Source of the DNA: 13-2-20CM-66-19 sp963824395 | Lineage (GTDB): Bacteria > Pseudomonadota > Gammaproteobacteria > Steroidobacterales > Steroidobacteraceae | Direction: 5' to 3' | Assembly: GCA_963824395.1 (NCBI GenBank) | Contig: CAWGPF010000001.1 | Location: forward strand, 1,426,001 to 1,490,000 | Length of the DNA stretch: 64,000 bases | Shown: positions 54,447-63,609 of the stretch, piece after piece | Position numbering within the stretch: position 1 is the stretch's first letter | Layout: every line of letters begins with the position of its first letter | Translations under genes and position numbers: made by a program | Notes under the pieces: model-generated | Told to the model about the DNA's origin: nothing | Databases searched by the model: none | Seen by the model: only the letters and a program-made list of their open reading frames with translations

Positions 54447-55067
54447 TCAGCCCGACGGCACGCCGTCGAAGAACTCCACCACCCCGCTGTCCACCGAGTA
54501 CTCGGCCCCGACCACCAGCAGCCCCTGCTTGCGGATCAGCTGCTCGAGCACTTCCGAGCCGTGCCGCAGGTGATCCGCCGACATGCGGATGTTGGCACGC
54601 ACCGCGCGGCGCTCAAGCTCCGCGACATCGGCGAGCTTGCCGTCCAGGAGGTCCTCGACCGCCGGGCGGATGCGATCGACGATGGAGCTCAGGTTGCGTG
54701 ACTGCTCGCGCCATGGCCGCGCCAGCTGCTGCAGGGTGGCGTGGATGGCGCCACAGTGCGTGTGCCCGAGCACCACCACCAGGCGCGTGCCGAACGCCTC
54801 GGCGGCGAACTCAACGCTGCCCACCTGGGAGGGCGCGACGATGTTGCCGGCCACCCGGATCACGAACAGGTCCCCGAGCCCCTGGTCGAACACCAGCTCC
54901 GCGGGCACGCGCGCGTCCGAACAGCCGAGAATGATGGCGAAGGGCTCCTGCTGGGCCACCAGCGCCCGCCGCCGTGCGGTGTTGTCGCCGTAGTCGCGGC
55001 GCTGGTCACTGACGAAACGCTGGTTGCCCTCGCGCAGCGCCTGGAGCGCCTCCCGTCCCGAGATCAT
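54447..55067 (-). CDS. Beta-class carbonic anhydrase
   Basis: 206-residue zinc enzyme interconverting CO2 and bicarbonate. Zinc ligands lie in ILGCSDARVPAE (Cys, with the Asp-Arg dyad) and LGHTHCGAI (His, Cys). FVIRVAGNIVAPSQ is a further family marker. No signal peptide, so cytoplasmic. Single gene. Confidence 0.96.
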   Translation of the reverse strand: MISGREALQALREGNQRFVSDQRRDYGDNTARRRALVAQQEPFAIILGCSDARVPAELVFDQGLGDLFVIRVAGNIVAPSQVGSVEFAAEAFGTRLVVVLGHTHCGAIHATLQQLARPWREQSRNLSSIVDRIRPAVEDLLDGKLADVAELERRAVRANIRMSADHLRHGSEVLEQLIRKQGLLVVGAEYSVDSGVVEFFDGVPSG

Positions 55068-55139
55068 GTGGCGTCACTTCCTTCTGTGGTCTTGTGGGCG
55101 CGAATATACCCGATCGGCGGCCGGCCCCCGGCGCAGGCC

Positions 55140-57680
55140 TCAGCGCCGCCGCGGCACCCCGCGCGTCGGTTGCGCCTGCAGCGGATCCTCCGGCCAGTAG
55201 TGGCGCGGGTAGCGCCCGCGCATGTCCTTGCGCACCTGTGCGTACGCCCCGCGCCAGAAACTCGAAAGATCGCGCGTCACCTGCAGCGGCCGCTGCGCCG
55301 GGGACAGGAGCCTGAAGGTGACGGGGATCTGGGCGCGCCCGAGGCGGGGCGTCGCCGCCAGCCCGAACACCTCCTGCAGGCGCACGGCCACCGCCGGCGC
55401 ATTCTCGTCCAGGTAATCCACGCGGATGCGCGAGCCCGTTGGCATCGTCAGGTGCGTCGGCGCCCAGGCCTCAAGCTCGCGCTGCTGCGCGTGGCTCAGG
55501 CGGGCGCGCAGCGCCTGCAGCAGCGGAACCTTGGCGAGCTGCCCGGCGCGGGTGATTCCCTCGAGCCAGGGGGCAAGCCACTCCCCGAGCGTCTGCGTCA
55601 GCGCCGCGTCGCTCACGTCCGGCCAGCTGCCCGCATCGCCCTGCAGCGCGGCGCGCACGAAGGCAAGACGCGCGCGCAGATCCTGCGCGTCGCCATCCCA
55701 GGGGAGCGCAGCCAGGCCAAGCGCGCGCACGCCCTGAAGCATCGCCGCGCGCGCCGCCTCGAGCGGCACGTCTGCAAGCGGCTTGTCCTCGAGTACCAGC
55801 GCCCCGAGCGACACGGTGCGCCGCGCGCTGACGGCGCGCGCGCGCGCGTCCCAGGCGATGATCTGCGCGCGCTTCAGCTGCGGCGCGAAATGCTCCATGA
55901 GATCTGCGCGCGACAGGGGCGCGGCGAGCAGGATGCGCGCGTCGCGCTCGGCGTCGTCCAGGTCGACCGCGACGATGAACTCCTGCTGGGCGAGCGACTG
56001 CGCCTCCGTGAAGCTTGCGCCGCGGCCGTTGGCGAGCTGATAGCGCCCCCCGGCCGTGCTGCGGCGCTGGGCGATGCGGTCCGGATAGGCGAAGGCGAGG
56101 AGCAGCCCGGCCGCGGACGCATCGCCCGGGGCACCGCGCCCCGCACTTCCGCCCGCCGCGCGGGCGAGGTCGCGGGCGCTGCGCCGGGCGCGCTCGAGCG
56201 TGCCGCGATCGATCCCCTGCGGCGGCAGCTCCCCGCGCAGCAGCTCGAGGCGCGTACGGATGTCGGCATCGCGTGCCGCGCCCGCCCCGCGCAGCAGGTC
56301 GCGCTCGGCGAGGAGCGCGGCGAGCTCGGCGGCGAGCGGCACCTGGGAGAGCCGCGCGGCGGCGAGCAGCATGTGGGCGAGGCGCGGGTGCACGGGAAGC
56401 GCGCGCATCTGCCGCCCGTGGGCGCTGATGCGGCCCTCACCGTCCAGTGCACCCAGGACTGCGAGCAGGTCGCGGGCGCTCGCGAGCTGCGCGGCGGGCG
56501 GCGGGTCCAGCCAGCGCAGCTCGCCCGCCTCGCGCGCTCCCCAGCCGGCAAGCTCCAGCGCGAGCGGTGCCAGATCCGCCTCCAGGATCTCCGGCGGCGC
56601 GAACGGCGCGAGCGAGGCCTCAGCGCCTTCGCCCCAGGCGCGGTAACACACCCCCGGCTGCGTACGTCCCGCGCGCCCCTGGCGCTGCTCGGCTGCGGCG
56701 CGCGAGATGCGCTGGGTCTCGAGTCGACTCATGCCGGTGGCCGGATCGAAGCGCGCGCGGCGCACGAGGCCGGAGTCGACCACGACCCGCACGCCTTCGA
56801 TCGTGAGGCTGGTCTCGGCGATGTTGGTGCTGAGCACCACCTTGCGCGTGCCCGCGGCCGCCGGGGCGAGCGCTGCGTCCTGCTCGCTGCCGGACAGATC
56901 CCCGAACAGTGCCAGCACGCGCACCTGCGCCGGCAGGGCAGCGCCGGCGAGTGCCGTCTGAACCCTACGGATCTCGCGGGCGCCGGGCAGGAACACCAGA
57001 AGATCCCCCGGCTCCTCCCGCAGCGCCCGCAGGATGAGCTGCGTCACGCGCCGCTCGGGAGTCTCGGCGTGCCGGGCGCCGGCGTCGGGGAGCAGCGGCA
57101 GTCCGGAAGCCAGGTAGCGGGTGCTCACCGGGAAGCTGCGGCCCGGGGCGCTGATGAGCGGGGCGTCGCCGATCAGGTGCGCCACCGCTGCACCATCGAG
57201 CGTGGCCGACATCACGAGCACGCGCAGCCCGGGATTGAGGTTGGCGCGCGCATCCAGGGTGAGCGCAAGACCTAAGTCCGCCTGCAGGCTGCGCTCGTGG
57301 AACTCATCGAAGATCACCGCGGCCACGCCCTCGAGCGCGGCATCCTCCTGCAGCATGCGCGTGAGCACACCCTCGGTGACGACTTCGAGGCGCGTGGCGC
57401 GCGACACCTTGGTGCCGAGGCGCATGCGGTAGCCCACCGTCGCCCCCACGGCTTCCCCGAGCGTGTGCGCCATGCGCCCTGCCACCGCGCGGGCGGCGAG
57501 CCGGCGCGGCTCGAGCATCACGAGGCGCCCGGCCGCCGCCCAGGGCTCGCGCAGCAGCGCGAGCGGCACCACCGTGCTCTTGCCCGCCCCCGGGGGCGCC
57601 TCGAGCACCGCGGCGCGCTGCTCGAGGAGGGCCGCCGTCAGTGCGGGCAGCGCCGCATCGATGGGCAGCCCGGACCTCAC
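55140..57680 (-). CDS. hrpB: ATP-dependent helicase HrpB
   Basis: 846-residue DExH-box helicase of the HrpB family. Motif I VLEAPPGAGKSTVVPLAL, motif II FDEFHER, motif III MSATLDG, and motif VI region EQRQGRAGRTQPGVCYRAW are intact. The HA2 and HrpB C-terminal domains follow, with the end VTRDLSSFWRGAYAQVRKDMRGRYPRHYWPEDP in parts. Cellular role poorly defined. The GTG start overlaps the M13 peptidase stop (GTGA). Confidence 0.96.
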   Translation of the reverse strand: MRSGLPIDAALPALTAALLEQRAAVLEAPPGAGKSTVVPLALLREPWAAAGRLVMLEPRRLAARAVAGRMAHTLGEAVGATVGYRMRLGTKVSRATRLEVVTEGVLTRMLQEDAALEGVAAVIFDEFHERSLQADLGLALTLDARANLNPGLRVLVMSATLDGAAVAHLIGDAPLISAPGRSFPVSTRYLASGLPLLPDAGARHAETPERRVTQLILRALREEPGDLLVFLPGAREIRRVQTALAGAALPAQVRVLALFGDLSGSEQDAALAPAAAGTRKVVLSTNIAETSLTIEGVRVVVDSGLVRRARFDPATGMSRLETQRISRAAAEQRQGRAGRTQPGVCYRAWGEGAEASLAPFAPPEILEADLAPLALELAGWGAREAGELRWLDPPPAAQLASARDLLAVLGALDGEGRISAHGRQMRALPVHPRLAHMLLAAARLSQVPLAAELAALLAERDLLRGAGAARDADIRTRLELLRGELPPQGIDRGTLERARRSARDLARAAGGSAGRGAPGDASAAGLLLAFAYPDRIAQRRSTAGGRYQLANGRGASFTEAQSLAQQEFIVAVDLDDAERDARILLAAPLSRADLMEHFAPQLKRAQIIAWDARARAVSARRTVSLGALVLEDKPLADVPLEAARAAMLQGVRALGLAALPWDGDAQDLRARLAFVRAALQGDAGSWPDVSDAALTQTLGEWLAPWLEGITRAGQLAKVPLLQALRARLSHAQQRELEAWAPTHLTMPTGSRIRVDYLDENAPAVAVRLQEVFGLAATPRLGRAQIPVTFRLLSPAQRPLQVTRDLSSFWRGAYAQVRKDMRGRYPRHYWPEDPLQAQPTRGVPRRR

Positions 57681-59746
57681 CAGATGTGAACGCGCTCGTC
57701 CGGCGGCAGGTAGAGCTTGTCCCCGGGCTGCACGTTGAACGCCGGGTACCAGGCGTCGATGTTGCGCACCACGCCATTGACGCGGAACTGCGGCGGGCTG
57801 TGCGGGTTGGAGAGCACCTGCTTGCGCAGGTACTCATCCTTGCTGAGCGCGCGCCAGATCTGCGCATAGGAGAGGAAGAAGCGCTGGTCCCCGCTCAGCC
57901 CGTCGCGCACCGCTGCAGGATGCCCGCCGAGGGAGCGGTGGTAGGCCTCATAGGCCACCGACACGCCGCCGAGGTCGCCGATGTTCTCCCCGAGCGTCAG
58001 GCGGCCGTTGACGTTGAGGCCGGGCAGCACCGTAAAGCCGTCGTACTGGGTTGCGAGCGCATCGGTGCGCTGCCTGAAGGCTGCGGTGTCAGCCGCGTCC
58101 CACCAGGTGTGCAGCACCCCGCGGGCATCGGACTTTGCGCCCTGGTCATCGAAGCCGTGTCCCATCTCGTGACCGATGACGGCGCCGATGCCGCCGTAGT
58201 TGACGGCCGGGTCGGCGTGCGGATCGAAGAACGGCGGCTGCAGGATGGCCGCCGGGAACACCACCTCGTTGAAGGTCGGATTGTAGTAGGCATTGATGGT
58301 CTGCGGCGTCATGCCCCACTCGCCGCGGTCCGTGGGGCTGTCCACGCGCGCCACCAGGCGGTGCCACTCGAATACCTGGGCGCGCTCGGCGTTGCCAAAG
58401 GCATCGCCACTGACGATGTTAAGACCTGCGTAGTCGCGCCACTTGTCGGGGTAGCCGAGTTTCGGGTGAAAGGCGGCGAGCTTCTCCAGCGCCACCTTCT
58501 TGGTGGCCGCGGTCATCCACGGCAGCGCCTCGATGCGCTGCGCGTAGGAGGCCCGCAGGTTCTCCACCAGCTGCCGCACCTGCTCCTTGGAGGAGGCGGG
58601 AAAGTAGCGCTCGACGTACAGCGCGCCGACCGCTTCCCCGAGGTCCGAGTTGAGCGCGGCGATGGCGCGCTTGGGCCGCGGCCGCTGCTCCTGCTGCCCG
58701 CTCAGCGTGCGCCCGTAAAAGTCGAACACCTCCGCGTCGAAGGCCTGCGGCAGCACGGCGGCCACGTTCACCAGGTAGTGGTACTTGAAGTACGGGCGCC
58801 AGGTATCGGGGGGCACCTCGAGGAAGAGCCTGGCGAGGGCTGCCACCGCGTCGAGCTCGCGCACCACGAACTGCGGCCGCGCGGTGAGCCCTTGCGCGGA
58901 CAGGAGCGTGTCCCAGTAGAACCCCGGCGCCATCTCATCAAGTTGCGCGCGCGTGCGCGCGTTGTAGGTGAGGTCACGGTCGCGCCGCTTGGCGACCGGC
59001 CAGTGCAGCTTAGCCATGCGCGTTTCGACGTCCACGATCCCCTGGGCCTCGGCGGCCGGATTCGCTTCCCCCGCAAGCGTGAGCAGGCGCGTAATGTGCG
59101 CGAGGTACTGCGCGCGCAGGGTGCGGTAGATGGCATCGTCCTTCAGGTAATAGTCGCGGTCCGGCAGACCCAGGCCACTCTGGCTGATGGCCACCGCGTA
59201 GCGGTCGGGGTCCTTCTGGTCGGGGCCGATGCTGATGCGCAGCGGCGTGAGGAGTCCCAGGTCACTGCGTCCCATGAGGCGCGTCAGCTCCTCGTGGTTC
59301 CGCGCCGCGCCGATCGCCTCGAGGGCGGGGCGCGCCGGGGCGAGGCCGCGGGCATCGATGGCGGCGGTGTCGATGAAGGCGCGGTAGTAGTCGCCCACCT
59401 TCTGCGCATTGCTGCCGGCGGCGGCATCCTTCGGCAGCCCCGCGACGAGCGCGAGCTGCTGCTGGGTTGAGCGCTCGTCGAGCTCCCCGAAGGAGCCCCA
59501 GTTGTTGCGGTCGGCGGGGATGGTATTGGCGCTCATCCAGCGTCCGTCCGCGTAGCGGAAGAAGTCATCGCCGGGCCGTACCGCCGGGTCGCGCATGTTC
59601 AGGTCCAGGCCCCAGGGAGGAATCTCCGCCTGACCCCTGGGGTGCGGCGCTGGCGCGGCATCCGAGGAGAGCGGCGCGTGGCTGCAGGCCGTGACCAGCG
59701 TCAGTGCGATCGCGCCCAGGGGCGCCGCGGGGATCCGGTTCCGCAT
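57677..59746 (-). CDS. M13 family metallopeptidase (neprilysin/PepO-like), lipoprotein
   Basis: 689-residue zinc endopeptidase. Signal peptide with lipobox LVTAC. Zinc site VIGHEMGHGFDDQG (HExxH) and ENIGDLGGVSVAYEA (third ligand Glu and following Asp). NAYYNPTFNEVVFPAAILQPPFF is the M13 substrate-binding signature. The frame opens upstream to 60025, but ATG 59746 begins the signal peptide and has GGAG nearby. Probably cleaves small periplasmic peptides. Confidence 0.95.
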   Translation of the reverse strand: MRNRIPAAPLGAIALTLVTACSHAPLSSDAAPAPHPRGQAEIPPWGLDLNMRDPAVRPGDDFFRYADGRWMSANTIPADRNNWGSFGELDERSTQQQLALVAGLPKDAAAGSNAQKVGDYYRAFIDTAAIDARGLAPARPALEAIGAARNHEELTRLMGRSDLGLLTPLRISIGPDQKDPDRYAVAISQSGLGLPDRDYYLKDDAIYRTLRAQYLAHITRLLTLAGEANPAAEAQGIVDVETRMAKLHWPVAKRRDRDLTYNARTRAQLDEMAPGFYWDTLLSAQGLTARPQFVVRELDAVAALARLFLEVPPDTWRPYFKYHYLVNVAAVLPQAFDAEVFDFYGRTLSGQQEQRPRPKRAIAALNSDLGEAVGALYVERYFPASSKEQVRQLVENLRASYAQRIEALPWMTAATKKVALEKLAAFHPKLGYPDKWRDYAGLNIVSGDAFGNAERAQVFEWHRLVARVDSPTDRGEWGMTPQTINAYYNPTFNEVVFPAAILQPPFFDPHADPAVNYGGIGAVIGHEMGHGFDDQGAKSDARGVLHTWWDAADTAAFRQRTDALATQYDGFTVLPGLNVNGRLTLGENIGDLGGVSVAYEAYHRSLGGHPAAVRDGLSGDQRFFLSYAQIWRALSKDEYLRKQVLSNPHSPPQFRVNGVVRNIDAWYPAFNVQPGDKLYLPPDERVHIW

Positions 59747-59769
59747 GTGTGTCGACTCCGTGTGAGGAT

Positions 59770-60141
59770 TCAGTGGCGCCAGGCGCCGTAGGCGAAGAGC
59801 AGCCAGCCGCCGATCCAGGCAAGCCCGCCGACGGGTGTGAGGACGCCGGTCGGGCGCGGCGCCCCGAGCGCAAGAGCGTAGAGGCTGCCGCAGAACAAAC
59901 CGATGCCGAGCACGACGAGGAGCGCGGCCGTGCGCAGCAGGCTGCCATCGAGGCTGCGCATCGCCAGCCCGATGCCCACGAGGCCCAGGGCCTGGAAGAA
60001 CTGGTAGCGCACCGCCGTCTCCCACAGCGCCAGGCGCTCGGGGGCGAGGCTGGCGCGCAGCGCGTGCGCGCCAAAAGCGCCGCAGGCGGTGGCGAGGGCG
60101 AGCAGGAGACCGGCGACTGCGAGCGTCCGGGCGCTATTCAC
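59770..60141 (-). CDS. DUF423 family membrane protein (YgdD-like)
   Basis: 123-residue integral membrane protein with four predicted helices. ACGAFGAHALRASL near the start, YQFFQALGLVGIGL and the C-terminal GGLAWIGGWLLFAYGAW match DUF423. No function is established. Its ATG overlaps the end of the slipin gene by 8 bp. Confidence 0.92.
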   Translation of the reverse strand: MNSARTLAVAGLLLALATACGAFGAHALRASLAPERLALWETAVRYQFFQALGLVGIGLAMRSLDGSLLRTAALLVVLGIGLFCGSLYALALGAPRPTGVLTPVGGLAWIGGWLLFAYGAWRH

Positions 60142-60880
60142 CGCGCGGACCGAGGAAGGGCTTGATCATGTCAAGTGGCACCGGGAACACCACGATCTGG
60201 GTGCGCTCGTGCGAGATGTCGGCGAGGGTCTGCAGGTAGCGCAGCTGCAGCGCGCTCGGGGCCTCCTGCAGCGCCTTGGCTGCCTCCACCAGCTGCTGCG
60301 CCGCCTGGCTCTCACCCTCGGCGAGGATGATCTTGGCGCGCCGCGTGCGCTCGGCCTCGGCCTGCTTGGCCATGGCGCGGATCATGCTCTCGTCGAGATC
60401 AACGTCCTTGATCTCCACCGTCGAGACCTTGATGCCCCACACTTCGGTGGCCTGGTCGAGGATGCGCTGCAGGTCGGTGTTGAGCTTGTCGCGCTGCGAC
60501 AGCAGGTCGTCCATTTCGTGCTGGCCCACCACCGAGCGCAGCGTCGTCTGCGCCACCTGGCTCGTGGCGTCGAGGGCGTTCGCGACCTGGATGATGGACT
60601 TGCCGGCGTCGATGATGCGGAAGTACACCACCGCATTGACCTTGACCGAGACGTTGTCGCGCGTGATGACGTCCTGCTTGGGCACGTTGAGCACGATGAC
60701 GCGCAGGTCGACCTTGCGCATCTGCTGCACCACCGGCCACACCATGATGACGCCCGGCCCCTTGATGCCGCTGAAGCGGCCGAGGGAGAACATGACGCCG
60801 CGCTCGTACTCGTTCAGCACCCGCAGCGAGCTGAACACGAGCACCAGAAACAGGATGAGGAGGGCTAATAGAAAGGGCAT
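60134..60880 (-). CDS. Slipin / SPFH-domain membrane protein
   Basis: 248-residue stomatin-like protein. One N-terminal hydrophobic helix anchors it in the inner membrane; the SPFH domain runs from about residue 20 to 200 (RVLNEYERGVMFSLGRF, VQQMRKVDLRVIVLNVPKQDVITRDNV in parts, LRSVVGQHEMDDLLSQRD). The C-terminus is a helical segment ending VVFPVPLDMIKPFLG. It lies 30 bp after nfeD, its usual partner, suggesting a membrane microdomain or proteolysis complex. Confidence 0.94.
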   Translation of the reverse strand: MPFLLALLILFLVLVFSSLRVLNEYERGVMFSLGRFSGIKGPGVIMVWPVVQQMRKVDLRVIVLNVPKQDVITRDNVSVKVNAVVYFRIIDAGKSIIQVANALDATSQVAQTTLRSVVGQHEMDDLLSQRDKLNTDLQRILDQATEVWGIKVSTVEIKDVDLDESMIRAMAKQAEAERTRRAKIILAEGESQAAQQLVEAAKALQEAPSALQLRYLQTLADISHERTQIVVFPVPLDMIKPFLGPRGE

Positions 60881-60910
60881 GGGTGTTCTCCGGACGACGC
60901 TGTCAATGAC

Positions 60911-62302
60911 TCACTGCGGCTCGACCCACAATGTTAGTCCTTCCACCTTCACGATGCGCGCCGGCTGCCCGGCGCGAAGGGGCACGCTGCTGCGGGCCCG
61001 CCACAGCTCCCCGCCGTAGCGTACGCGCCCCGTGCCGCTGAAGTCCGCGATGACCTCGGCGCTGGCGCCGATCATGCCGCGCGCCCCCGTCACTACCGGC
61101 GCCCGCAGCGCACGGCTGGCGAGGTACACGATGCCGCCGATAGTGAGGGCGCCGGCGGTAGCGAAGGCGCCGATGAGCGGACGCGCCACCTGCAGCCCCG
61201 GGATGTCCGAGTCGAAGAGTATGAGCGAGCCGACCACGAAGGCGATGAGCCCGCCGACACCCAGGGAGCCATAGGCCGGGTAGAAGAACTCCGCGACGAT
61301 CAGGGCGACGCCCACCGCCACCAGGGCGAGGCCTGCGTAATTGACCGAGAGGATCTGGAACGCGAACAGCGCCACCAGCAGGCAGATGGCGCCGACCACG
61401 CCGGGCAGCACGGCCCCCGGGTTGTAACCCTCCAGCAGCAGCCCCCAGATGCCGATCACCATGAGCCCGTAGGCCACCGTCGGGTTGGTGATGACGGCCA
61501 GCAGCTGGGTGCGCCAGTCCGGATGGACATGCACGACTTTCAGGTCCCGCGTCGCAAGCTTCACGGCGCGCTCCCCGAGGTGCACCTCGCGGCCGTCGAT
61601 GCGCTCGAGGAGCTGCGGCAGGTCCGCGGCGATGAGGTCGATGACGTGCTCCTTCAGCGCCGCCTCCGCCGACAGGCTCGCCGCGCCGCGCACCGCGCTC
61701 TCGGCCCAGTCGGCGTTGCGGCCGCGCAGCTCCGCCAGCCCGCGGATGTAGGCGGCGGCATCGTTCACGACCTTGTGCTCCATGGCACCGCCGCTCGCAT
61801 CAGGGGGCGCGCCCTCCTTGGGCGGCGGCGTCACGGCGGGCAGGGGCGCCGCCGGGGTGCGCTCACCCCCGATCGACACTGGCGTGGCGGCGCCGAGATT
61901 GGTGGCGGGGGCCATCGCGGCGACGTGGCTCGCATAGAGGATGTAGGTGCCGGCACTGGCCGCGCGCGCACCCGGAGGACTGACGTAGCTCACCACCGGC
62001 ACCGGAGAGGCGAGAATCCCCTGGATGATGTCGCGCATCGAGCTGTCCAGGCCGCCGGGCGTATCAAGTTCCAGCACCACGACACGGCTGCCCGACTTCG
62101 CCGCGCCCTCAAGCCCGCGCAGTACGTAGCGGGCGGTGGCCGGCCCGATCGCGCCGTGGATGTCGAGCACGGTCGCCGTCGCGGCGGGGGGCAGCGGCAG
62201 GGGCAAAGGATCGCCCGCAAGGTCGGCGGCGGCGGCGCCACCGAGGCTGAGTGCCGCGCACACGAGCACAGCGGCCGAAGCTTTCGCGCGCGGGACCCTC
62301 AT
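60911..62302 (-). CDS. NfeD family membrane serine protease (ClpP-like, long form)
   Basis: 463-residue NfeD1b-type protein. Signal peptide about residues 1-26; the ClpP-class serine protease domain has PGARAASAGTYILYASHVAAM with the catalytic Ser, and ELDTPGGLDSSMRDI as oxyanion loop. Several transmembrane helices (about residues 270-400) and a C-terminal OB-fold NfeD domain (GTGRVRYGGELWRARS) follow. In archaea the equivalent pair cleaves stomatin; the slipin gene here is directly downstream. Confidence 0.93.
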   Translation of the reverse strand: MRVPRAKASAAVLVCAALSLGGAAAADLAGDPLPLPLPPAATATVLDIHGAIGPATARYVLRGLEGAAKSGSRVVVLELDTPGGLDSSMRDIIQGILASPVPVVSYVSPPGARAASAGTYILYASHVAAMAPATNLGAATPVSIGGERTPAAPLPAVTPPPKEGAPPDASGGAMEHKVVNDAAAYIRGLAELRGRNADWAESAVRGAASLSAEAALKEHVIDLIAADLPQLLERIDGREVHLGERAVKLATRDLKVVHVHPDWRTQLLAVITNPTVAYGLMVIGIWGLLLEGYNPGAVLPGVVGAICLLVALFAFQILSVNYAGLALVAVGVALIVAEFFYPAYGSLGVGGLIAFVVGSLILFDSDIPGLQVARPLIGAFATAGALTIGGIVYLASRALRAPVVTGARGMIGASAEVIADFSGTGRVRYGGELWRARSSVPLRAGQPARIVKVEGLTLWVEPQ

Positions 62303-62360
62303 GCATCGACACCCTACTCTGCCGGCGCCGCCAGCTGCAATCGGCGCACCCAGGCCCGCA

Positions 62361-63536
62361 TTAAGTCAGCGCGTGCAGCCCCTGGTAGCCCAGGTACAGG
62401 CCGACGAGCAGGATCAGCGCCCCCGAGAAGTAGGGGGCGCGCTGCGCGAACGTGGTGAAGGCACTGCCAAAGCGGTGAGAGAGGTGCCTGACGCCTAAAG
62501 CCGCCACGGCCCCGGAGGCCACCATGGTGAAAGCCAGTCCGACGCTGAAACCGAGCACCAGCGTCGCGCCGAGCACGAACTGCTTCAGCTGCAGGCACAG
62601 GAGCAGCACTGTGATCGCCGCGGGACACGGCAGCAGGCCCGCGGTGAGGCCGAAGGCGACGATCTGGCCGGTGCTCACATGAGTGTTGGCGAAGCGGCGA
62701 CGGATATCGTTCGCGTGCGCCAGCTCGTGCGGATCCTGGTAGCCGGGCGCGGCGACGTCGAGGCCCGCGTAATCCGCGACGGCGTGCGCATGCCGCGGCT
62801 GCACGAACTCGACATCGAAATCCTGCTCACCGCCCGCCCCCCGCAGGTGCACACGCGCGATGAACTCGTGCGGCTGCGGCACTGCCTGCGCCGAGACCAG
62901 GCGCTCGCCTGCGCGGTGGAAGCCGAAGATCTCCGAGCTGCCCTCCTCGCGCTCCGTGACGACATTGACGGCGTCAGGCCCGGGCAGCACGCCCTCCTCG
63001 GCCTCGAGTACGAAGTGTGCCCCGGACCCTGAGGGCGCAAGCATGAGTCGCAGTGTGCCGCCCGGGACGATGAGGTCGCGGCCCTCAGCTGCCGCGGCTT
63101 TCCCCGTGCCGTGTTCGTGAGGGTGATGGTCGTGATCGTGGTGATCATGATCGTGGCCGTGGGAGTGAAGATGACCGCGCGCGTCGGTCTCGCGGCGGCG
63201 CGCGTTCCAGGTCCGCAGCATCATCCACAGGGCCACACCCATGATGGCGAGCGCGGAGGCGATCTGGAAATACGGCTCGCTGGTCTCAAGGTCGAAGCGG
63301 CGCCCGAAGTAGATGCCGCCGAGCCCGATGAGCCCCACGATCGCGGTATGGGAGAGCGTCGCCGAAAGGCCCAGGAGCACGGCCTGGGCGAGCGTGCCGC
63401 GCACGGCGATGATGAAGGCCGCCATCATGGTCTTGGAGTGCCCGGGCTCAAGACCGTGCAGCGCGCCGAGCAGGATCGCGCTGGGCAAAAACAGCCAGGA
63501 GTTTCCCTGCTGCAGCAGGGTCGCGAAGTCCTTCAC
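62361..63536 (-). CDS. rcnA: Nickel/cobalt efflux protein RcnA-like
   Basis: 391-residue inner-membrane exporter of the NicO family. FATLLQQGNSWLFLPSAILLG and ALHGLEPGHSKTMMAAFIIA match RcnA closely. A His/Asp-rich loop (HSHGHDHDHHDHDHH) follows the third helix. HANDIRRRFANTHVSTGQI and LLPCPAAITVLLLCLQLKQF open the second half. Between the His loop and HELAHANDI there is an insert of about 110 residues absent from E. coli RcnA (274 residues). The GTG 63536 is chosen by homology; the frame opens to 63602. No rcnR-like regulator is in view. Confidence 0.92.
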   Translation of the reverse strand: MKDFATLLQQGNSWLFLPSAILLGALHGLEPGHSKTMMAAFIIAVRGTLAQAVLLGLSATLSHTAIVGLIGLGGIYFGRRFDLETSEPYFQIASALAIMGVALWMMLRTWNARRRETDARGHLHSHGHDHDHHDHDHHPHEHGTGKAAAAEGRDLIVPGGTLRLMLAPSGSGAHFVLEAEEGVLPGPDAVNVVTEREEGSSEIFGFHRAGERLVSAQAVPQPHEFIARVHLRGAGGEQDFDVEFVQPRHAHAVADYAGLDVAAPGYQDPHELAHANDIRRRFANTHVSTGQIVAFGLTAGLLPCPAAITVLLLCLQLKQFVLGATLVLGFSVGLAFTMVASGAVAALGVRHLSHRFGSAFTTFAQRAPYFSGALILLVGLYLGYQGLHALT

Positions 63537-63609
63537 GGGCTTGAGGGCCTGGGCCGCCGGGCGCCGGCGGGCTCGCACGGCACCTCGGGCGCGCACCGGC
63601 AATGCGACT

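Noticed and set aside
54741..57275. Long plus-strand frame opposite hrpB
   Set aside because: Composition is Arg/Ala/Gly-rich with no motif; HrpB on the minus strand has all helicase motifs.
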